Below are positions 56,387-64,000 of a stretch of 64,000 nucleotides of DNA, one piece after another. Within the stretch, counting starts at the first letter, position 1. Every line of letters begins with the position of its first letter. Origin of the DNA: Aotearoamyces nothofagi (taxonomy: Eukaryota; Ascomycota; Leotiomycetes; Leotiales; Tympanidaceae); assembly GCA_015345905.1 (NCBI GenBank), contig JADDTR010000016.1:4631-68630 (forward strand), given 5' to 3'. Below the pieces are notes generated by a model. It saw nothing but the letters and a program-made list of their open reading frames with translations. It was not told where the DNA came from and searched no databases. Made by a program: the position numbers and the translations under genes.

Positions 56387-57782
56387 ATGACTGCATAATA
56401 TGAAGAAAATGTAAGCTGTATATCTCAGGGAAGCTCTTTTGGCTGGTTATTTTAGCGTTGCATTTATGGCCTGTCTGTATTTACCCAATTCTGGTCTATT
56501 TCAGCCTTGTTCTTTACATATTACTACGAATTTATGGCGCGCATAGCAGATGAGGACGCACATTAAACAAATGAAAGAATTCGACTACTGCGAATTCAGC
56601 TTGTTGTGAGATAACTTAGACACTGCAAGTCCTAGAAACATGCACATCAAGAAGCTTGAAATACAACCCTCATCCCATCCCAGACAAGACATAAACATCT
56701 CTACTCACAATATAAAAAACAGACCGATCCGTCCAACCCCCGATCTTGAAAACCCCCTAATCAGGAACCTCTTCCATTACTCTACCACAAAATGCCTCTA
56801 TCCCACCAAACACCCATAGACCCAGCAGGCCTAAAGATTAAATGAAACGGAGACTGGTAGGTGCTTTCTCGGCGGATGGTGTCTGTCGCCGATTCTTGAA
56901 CCGGCGAGGAGAGGCGCAACGACGGCGAGAACGGCTGCGGTCGCGGGGTAGGCGAGCGGCGACGGGTCGTCAGGCGGCGACGATAGCTTTCCGGATCATT
57001 AGCCCTTCCGGGGGCCGGGGGCACGTGCTGATATAGGGGGCCATTGGTGTCGATGATCTGTTGGTCAGGAGCAGAAGGTAGCTGGGGGTATACATTTGCC
57101 GGTCCCGTTCCGTTTATATGTGGTTTCGGGTGTGTCGAACCTGCGGGGTGACGCGGGATGACGACGAGAGCCCGCTGCGGCCGCGGGTCGTCAGGTGGCG
57201 ACGATAGCTCCTCGGATCAAGTAGTCTGTCGGGTCTGGGGCACGTGTTGGATATGTGTAGAGACCGTTAATGTCGACGATCTGCACAGCTTGCTGGTCAT
57301 CGGTAGGAACAGTAGGCATGGGAGATGAATTTGCTGGTTCAGAGTCATTGTAGCTTTGGGTTTTTGGAGAGGGCCATGTAGCATTTAACGGCCTTTCTAT
57401 AGGACTGGCCTGACATTAAAGCTGGGGATAGTAGTCTCAATAATACCCTTCTCAAGTACCAGCTCTCTAATCGAACAACTGTAGAAAACTCCACGACTCA
57501 TCCTCTTTTATGTTCACATCAGTATAAGATTACATTGCAGAATAAGAAGAAGAATAAGAAAGAGTAAAGATGCAATTAAACTATTGTTTGAACCAGAGTT
57601 GGGGTATATTCTATGCACAAAGCGCGCCATAGTCCAACTTTTGCGCCGACATCCGTCAACCGCCCACCCTGCACCAAGCCTTTCAATGATGCAAGATGCC
57701 AAATACCACTACCCACATGAACAATTGCCACCGGACTACCAAGCCATATACATAACCCCTACGAGCAAGACACCCGACTTGC
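56387..57782. other. Intergenic region with duplicated segment
   Basis: Convergent interval between choline sulfatase and CTI6. It contains an imperfect duplication (next entry) whose minus strand has some protein-like character, but no complete gene can be supported. Confidence 0.45.
56920..57370 (-). repeat. Imperfect tandem duplication with possible coding fragment
   Basis: Two related segments (about 56920-57128 and 57165-57370) share CTGCGGTCGCGGG-like, CGTCAGG-GGCGACGATAGC, GGGGCACGTG and GTCGA-GATCTG landmarks. On the minus strand both give a related peptide (PAN..P..P.DQQ..IVDTNG-like), but only the copy at 56.9 kb stays open into an Arg-rich stretch (SYRRRLTTRRRSP). It may be a remnant or the terminal exon of a small unrecognised gene. 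Confidence 0.5.
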
Positions 57783-59891
57783 TCATGTAAATTGATTTTG
57801 CCATTTAACCAGTTCCCTCGTTAAAACATCCATCATTTCCAGCAATGTTAGATCCTTGAAGTCCTTTTCTAACTGCTTATCCGCGGAAGCTGTGTCTCCA
57901 CTACCCTCTTTGTTGCTATCCGTGGTGCGCAATAGTGGCATTATGCTTCCCGCCAGGCCTCGCATCAATCCTTTGGACTCCGAATCAGAGTCACTATTAC
58001 TCAAGGCAGATACATCGGCCATCTCCATTTGGGTTCGGGATATGAACTCCAACATTGCCGCAACCTTTTTCCTCATATCCGTCATTGTGATTCTGCTCAT
58101 GGGGTGGTTTTTTGATTTCCCTACTTTTCCATCGCTATTGGCGCCTCGATGGTTCGACTGCGCGCTATCATCACCGCGCCCTACGTCTCGAGATTGACTC
58201 CGACCCGGCGATTCTTCGTCGCCGTCGTGTTGATCTTTATCTCGCGTGTATTGGTTTTTGCCCAATTTGCCTTTTCGAGTATGGGGTGGCCGCCCGCCCT
58301 TCTTATGTGAAATTACTGGTGGCTGTACTGCTGGTGGAGTATCGGGTGGGCCTGGTTGTGATGATGGTGGTGGATCTAACGCTTTATCTGTCGTGTCTGA
58401 AGCTTTATCGGATTTACGGATTGCCAACGGGATTTCTTCAGACGGATCCGAGTCTGTTAACTTGAAAGTTAGAAACCTGCCTTTACAAGTATATTGTTTA
58501 ACATACCGTCAACTCTGCGACGCTCAGCGCGACCCTTTCTTTTGTTGGCCGCTTCGGCGCGGCCTCTTTCTCTCTCTTCGCGCAACTCCTTTTCTCTATG
58601 ATTGCGTGCCGCGGCACCCCGAATCTTCTTTGCTCCATTTCGCGTGTTCGAGCCTTCGTCAGATTCATTATTTGAAGCAAAGCGTGATATGTCGTTAGAT
58701 GGCGATGGAGAGCCTGACGTAGTCCTTTGCCTTTTCGAAGATTCTTGCTTCCTGAATAGCTGTTAGTACTCATAAATATGTAAGTATTGGGACTCTCACT
58801 CTTCACTATCGCTGCGACCTCGTTTGCCTCGTCTGGTGCCTCCATCAGTGCTTTCCCCACTCTTGTCGCCTTTGCTCGCCTCGATCGCTCGTCGCAGCTG
58901 CTCCTCTTCATCATATGCAGCATCTCTACTATTCATAGTAGATCGTCTCTTTGCATTCGCACTCAGTATACTCGTTGAATTTCGACCGCTTTTACTGCCT
59001 CTTGGGGACCTGGTGCCATCTTTCGAGAAGGAGGCGGCGCGAGAGGTCGTTCGCGACAATGTTTGGTATAGCGGGAGATAGTGAGAGTATTTTTGCCTGG
59101 ATGGCATATTGTCAGTAATTATTCTAAGTTCTTGAATATAGATTAAGTATGTTCCTTAGATGATGGTTGGAAGCCATTACCGCAGCCTTGCGAGACAGCT
59201 GCGAGACAGCTGCGCCACATCGCATAGGCAAAGCTGACAACGCGCAAGCTTAGTTATTGGGTATATGAAAAGAAGAAACTCACCCATTGGAAGCTGTAAA
59301 TATCTTGTGAAGATCCTTTCGACATTCTTCGCAAAAGTACTCGTCAGGACTCATGTCCTCATTCTTAATTCCTACGCAGCCTCCATGCTGCCAGACTTTG
59401 CACATGTCGCATTGTAGAAAGAAGCCTGCCAGATCCTCTGTATAATCTGCAGCTGTAATTAGTTCAATTTCGCTCGAGGCTTTGATGGTCTTCTTGCTAT
59501 CTTCTTCAGTTATTTGTGGTGGACCAGGATACTCGTCGTTGCCACAGATGCAGCGAACAGCCTCATCGTCTTCGGCGCCCTCTTCATCTCCTTCTATCAT
59601 TCCGACAGTATTTTCGTTGGGGAGCTTGTGTTGGTCTTCTGCTTGGCCACGCTTCCGACGGCGCGTGTGCAATGCATCTTCGACGGTAGGTGCGACAACT
59701 TCGTCGGGCGGCTCAGAGGATAAAGATTCGGTGGGGGAGGTCTTTCGCGGCGACTCGGCCTTTGCAGAGTTTCGCATATTTCGTTCTGCTCGGCTGGATG
59801 AGTTCGAAGATGCAGAGGAATGATGTGATCCAGAGTTTGGAGGTTGGTTAGTACGAGAGCGGACGGATCGTCGAGGAGAGGTTCCTGCCAT
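57783..59891 (-). CDS. CTI6: CTI6-type PHD-finger protein (Rpd3L histone deacetylase complex)
   Basis: Four exons on the minus strand: 59284-59891, 58800-59096, 58507-58751, 57783-58453 (606 residues). After a Ser/Arg-rich start, the PHD finger spans about residues 110-200 with the full C4-H-C3 set (CICGNDEY, FFLQCDMCKVWQHGGCVGI, EYFCEECR). A basic and acidic mixed-charge region follows in exons 2-3 (RERGRAEAANKRKGRAERRR). The last exon has a Gly/Lys-rich AT-hook-like stretch (KKGGRPPHTRKGKLG) and a conserved helical end (MTDMRKKVAAMLEFISRTQMEMA). In yeast Cti6 reads H3K4 methylation and links the Rpd3L deacetylase with SAGA and Cyc8-Tup1. Splice sites were chosen by keeping this conserved frame; the fourth exon uses the acceptor at 58454. 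Confidence 0.88.
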
Positions 59892-60865
59892 TGTAAACTA
59901 GGAGTCTGCGGTATGAGAGGGAGGTCCTTGTTTCTGGTATAGTTTATATCGTCTTGCATGCGTAGACTTCATGCGTCGGTCCGTAATGGGTGTCGATTGA
60001 GTTTGTTTAGACAATTGCTGTGGAAGCTCCGACTCGCGCAAGAGTTCGAGTTGAAAGCGCAGGAAAGAGCAGCAATAAGCTCCGTGACCGTTAAAGAGTG
60101 TTCCTGGTGCGACTGAAAGACAACATTAAGACTGTATAAGTAGGCACAATCATGACGGCAGCTGAGCGACTTCGAGGGGAAATGTCCGACTGCACCTCTT
60201 GGGGGAGTGATTTTACTGAGGGGCGGCGAATCATTCGCCAGCCCAAAGATGGCTCTTGACGAGCTCCGAGAAATTGAGCTATTACCGATATAGCTTAGCT
60301 TCCGAATGACAGTCAACTGAGCGATGCACATTTATCTGGCTTCCTAAGTGTCAACCATATTCGAACTGGATCTCCGGAAAGTGCTCGCTGTTGATCTTTG
60401 ATCTGGGAGATACTCTTATAACGATTCTTCGCTGTAGTTGCCGTAGACACCCACCCCGAGTTATCGTCTAGGCCTTTACTGTCTCTTGCTTGAGGCATTG
60501 AATGGTAAGAATCTTTTGGATTCGTGATCCTATTACTAACACACTGTGGGGGACTTTACCTTCTATGAAGTTGGACATTGGAATAACAAGAAGAACCCGG
60601 TTTGGCTTAGAAGGGACTAGGTGTTCTTAGTATATTGCTGACCGCTTTGCCTACCTCTAGGGCATATTGGAAAGGGGAGATTGAACCCATTCTAGAAGGA
60701 ACACCAACTTGGGATTTCGATGCGATAGACTACCTTATTTGTTTGTTCCCCGGACTCCGTTAGGCTATTGGGAGGGCGCTTTGCCATGTCGACATCTGTG
60801 ATGGGTATGCTTCGTTCTTTCCTATATTTGCGTCAAAGTCTTGCTTTAGAATCCGCTACGGAAAT
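59892..60865. other. Divergent promoter region
   Basis: Between CTI6 and the uncharacterised gene. The minus-strand open frame at 59969-60331 lacks protein character. An extra 5' exon of the right-hand gene may lie at about 60786-60804. Confidence 0.45.
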
Positions 60866-62734
60866 ATGTCAGCAGCATTCAACAATTCTAGACAGAAATT
60901 GTTCTTGTTTATACAAGCTGCCAACATGTTAGCAATAGCTATTCAGCGGCTGATGAGGTCTCGCTATCTAGGTTATTCGCCTGGATCCCCCCGAGAGATG
61001 TCACCAGATACCATGTCACCGATCTACCCAGATCGACCTATCCGACCACTACCCAAACGAAGACTCCGTGAACGTCTATCCCCCGATGTTGCTGAGTCTA
61101 TAAAGTACCCGCCAGCACCACCGACCACAACTCCTTTGTTCTACTATCCTTATGGCCTCGCTGGGGAGGAAGATAGATCTCGAGAAGGAAGATACCCAGT
61201 AGATAGACAACGAGCAGATGAGACCGACCACAACTATATCTCACGTCGGAATGTACAGGAAGCGGAGAGTGACGAGGACTTTACTGAGCTTGCATATCGA
61301 AGCCGGTACTCACGCCATTCGCCGGACACTTCTGGTCGATCGTATCGTTATGTGCAGAAGCCAGAATCCTCCAAATATCCCAAACCAGAGCCACCTGCCT
61401 CAACAACATCATCAGCAGATGGCTATGACTCATTTGAAAATACTAACAACAAAAAGAAACGGAAGATACCAACTCCAGGAGATGCAGGGTTGAATGGAAT
61501 TCACTTGTCAAATGATTTGGCTTCGTTAGGGATTTCAACTACCGCTGAGGATATATCGGTACAGGAGGATACCGGCAATGGACTAGGGCAGTACTACGGT
61601 GCAGGATGTTCTACAATAAATGGGAGTAGCGGAATATCAGGCCCAGGCAGAGGCCGCTATGGGCGTCCTCGAAGCGGCAGAAGCCCTCTTCGCACTTTGT
61701 CTGATGCACCAAACAACTGGACTAACGGGCGAACAACAAAACCGCGGCAGCCTCAGTGGTCACCGAGTAAGTATTTCCAATAGTAGCCGGACAGCCTAAT
61801 GTTCCTCTAACACTTTATAGTAGGCGAATCTACGGGCATCATCTCAACTGCGATTGCGAATGCAGAGAAGCTTCCCGTAACGCCATCTCGAGGTCAAGAG
61901 AACGTCAGTCTACTCCAACAACAAGCGTCAAAAAAGTCAAGCCCAGCTTCCACCCAGTTCACCTTCACCTGTGATTCGCAGGTACCAGGGACGGTAGCAT
62001 GGCCAGGACCCCAACCTACAAATAGCATGCACCAAAATCCTGCAGCAAGAGGAATGAGCACGCATGCTACACAAACTAGCCCTAAAGCTTCTCATATATC
62101 AGAACAACAACGTCAGGGCGTAGTGACTACGCAAAATGCTCAAAACGGTCCAAAACAGAACGGAAAGCCGGCAGCTCCGGCCAAAAAGACTCGTCGGCGT
62201 ACAGGCAAGGAATACTTGATCGCAGCACGTCAACGTAGAGAGCAGCAGGAGTATCAGAACTATCATCATCCTCCAGCGCCGGAAGATGAGTGGATTTGTG
62301 AATTCTGTGAGTATGAGCGTATCTTCGGAACGCCGCCTGAGGCTCTCATCAAACAGTACGAGCTTAAAGATCGCCGCGTGAGGAAGCAGGAGGCAGAGAG
62401 ACGGAGGTTGTTGGAGAAAGCAAAGATGAAGGGCCGAAAAGGAAAGAAAGGCGGCAAACTGGCACCTAAGAATGTTGCGCCTGCACATGACCGGCAATCT
62501 CAACAGCAACAGTCTCAGCAGGGATCTGTGCATCAGAGTCAAAGTCAGAGTCAAGGAACGCAGAGCGAGGAATACTATGAGGACGAATGTGATGAGGAGT
62601 ACGCACAAGATGAAGCACCACCGTCGCCGCGCTTGCCTACTACTTCTCGGAGACCCGAATGTGAGCTTAGTGATCTCAAGAAGAGTCCAGCCGTACAAGA
62701 ACGAGGTGGTACATCGGAGACTTTGGCTAGCTAA
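60866..62734 (+). CDS. Conserved uncharacterised fungal protein with CxxC motif and basic helix
   Basis: Two exons, 60866-61766 and 61821-62734 (604 residues). The N-terminal half is disordered with SPGSPREMSPDTMSPIYPDRPIRPLPKRRLRERLSP-like Pro/Arg-rich sequence and YYPYG. The C-terminal part has a compact, conserved-looking block: KKTRRRTGKEYLIAARQRREQQEY, then DEWICEFCEYERIFGTPPEALI (one CxxC) and a long Arg/Lys/Glu helix with a KGRKGKKGGK run, then Gln/Ser-rich and acidic tail. It is probably nuclear. I do not recognise a named family. The start is uncertain: residues 1-28 look less conserved than what follows, and an alternative first exon ATG at 60786 with an intron ending near 60931 would also keep frame. 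Confidence 0.75.
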
Positions 62735-64000
62735 TAGAACGCGGCTCGTATCTTTCGGTAGAATCAGTGATGACTGAGGATATTCTTCTGGTCCATCTCG
62801 GAGACTGTCACTACAGTCAAGTCTTTCTATCCTCAGCACCTAATAGTATTATCCGAGCAGCACTACCTTCTAAGCTCTCATATATTATGTCATTGTGCCA
62901 ATCACGTCATGAAGTCCTTTATCAGCGTTGCATGGAGCATTTTGTCAACAGCATTGTTCATCGCATTAGGTCATTAGACAGCATGTTTCATTTTCTTTGC
63001 AGCACCCTTCCCTACCTGCGACTCCAGTCACATCAGATGCATTCATACCAGAAGCGATCCATGGAAATACCAACAAGGACATGCTCTCTGGGGCGGTTCT
63101 TGCGTGTCAGTGCTTGATTAACAGGTGATACATGGTTGGATGAAATAGAAACTGTCGAGTTTTGTAATTAGGCTTGGAAATGACACAGATGCTCTTTCCT
63201 TAATGTGGTCTGCATCGTAGAAAGTCCTGATGTGAATTCTGCATTTCTTATCCCGCCGATCGTGAAGAGGTCAGAGTTTCCGTAGGAGGAAGCTCGGTAT
63301 TGTGATTGCAGTTTCACGATTGTGATTGACTTTTGTATATCTAACATGACTTCTGGGATGAACTCCTGCTTATTGTGATCAGAGACTGAATCGTTGGACA
63401 TTCTATCCGATTTTAACATGTCTAACAGTCACAGAATTCACAAGTTCTTGGTTGAGGGAGCTGTAATCCTCTCAGAGGCACGTCCCAGCTAGGGTGGGTT
63501 ACCTGAAATGGTAGGTTTGCTGATTTATTACCGTGATTACTCGCAGAAGATATCTGCTTATCCTCCCTGCACGGTATATCCCATATAACGCCGAGCACTG
63601 CCAGCTAAACAAGCCAGGGCAGATACGACTCCGCCGCCTGATCCTTCCATACGCCGCCCAGCCAAAATGCGTCATAATTATCATGAGTTACAATGAAGTG
63701 CCATGACATCAGTTCTGAGAGTATCGGCTAAACATCAGCATCAAAGAATATTGCGTACAGCAAGGCCCCTCTGCGGCCCACACCTTTCCATTCTCTGCAG
63801 TGACCCAGCAAAATGACATCCACCGCATAATACACTATTCAACGCTCACTCCCTGTGGCCTTCATTTAGCACGAGCTCTAAAACTAGCTGGTTGCCACTA
63901 TACTCAGGATGGCCCATTGCTAGCTTTAGGGATCGCTGATTGTCCTGTCCTACTCCCGGAACGCCGTAATCCAAACACCGAACATCTCGTCCCGCGATCA
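62735..64000. other. Intergenic region to window end
   Basis: 3' flank of the preceding gene and about 1.2 kb with no open frame of protein character and no RNA gene recognised. Confidence 0.5.

Noticed and set aside
58498-58923. 141-codon minus-strand frame in CTI6
   Set aside because: It runs through an intron in another frame; the spliced CTI6 frame is continuous with conserved sequence on both sides.
59969-60331. 120-codon minus-strand open frame upstream of CTI6
   Set aside because: Ser/Leu-rich without motif or plausible start context; lies in a promoter interval.
62767-63117. 116-codon plus-strand open frame downstream of the last gene
   Set aside because: No protein-like pattern; most likely 3' flank sequence.
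35-64000. Virus-derived or LTR-type elements
   Set aside because: I saw no reverse transcriptase, integrase, capsid or paired long terminal repeats anywhere in the window.

Overview
This window is nuclear DNA of a filamentous ascomycete (Pezizomycotina). The evidence is the genes themselves: an ApsA/Num1-type cortical anchor, a class II myosin of about 2,400 residues, an SSK1 response regulator, a GPI-anchored Ser/Thr-rich wall protein and the fungal-only DUF7770 family. Introns are short (about 45-130 bp) with GT..AG ends and CTAAC/CTGAT-like branch points. The order within Pezizomycotina cannot be fixed from this sequence alone.

Layout. 1-5.8 kb is gene-free, full of simple repeats and TACAGTA-type motifs. 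5.8-15.0 kb carries a HAL4/SAT4-type kinase, SSK1, a GC-rich low-complexity island containing an assembly gap (13031-13216), and a 13-exon PQ-loop membrane protein on the minus strand. 15.9-25 kb is an accessory stretch: two intron-bearing tRNA-Gly(UCC)-like genes, two small TIR elements, decayed coding sequence, two arrays of heat-shock-element units, a DUF7770 gene facing an aminoglycoside-phosphotransferase-like (APH) gene, a nested 96-bp palindrome and about 3.5 kb of gene-free DNA. 25-63 kb is mostly a housekeeping block: GPI wall protein, tail-anchored inositol-polyphosphate 5-phosphatase, ATG3, CWC24, ApsA/Num1, a tandem pair of tRNA-Gly(GCC), a Red1/ZFC3H1-type RNA-surveillance protein, myosin II, choline sulfatase, the PHD protein CTI6 and an uncharacterised conserved protein.

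Functional links are mostly general: osmotic/ion stress (HAL-type kinase and SSK1), cell cortex and septation (ApsA, myosin II, 5-phosphatase), and nuclear RNA/chromatin (CWC24, Red1-like, CTI6). The segment most like an unusual system is the 17-22 kb island, where a DUF7770 gene lies downstream of a near-ideal eight-unit heat-shock element and tail-to-tail with an APH-like kinase, inside relic DNA. Any functional coupling of the two is inference. Exon coordinates come from hand reading of splice sites and summed exon lengths are multiples of three in every gene model given.
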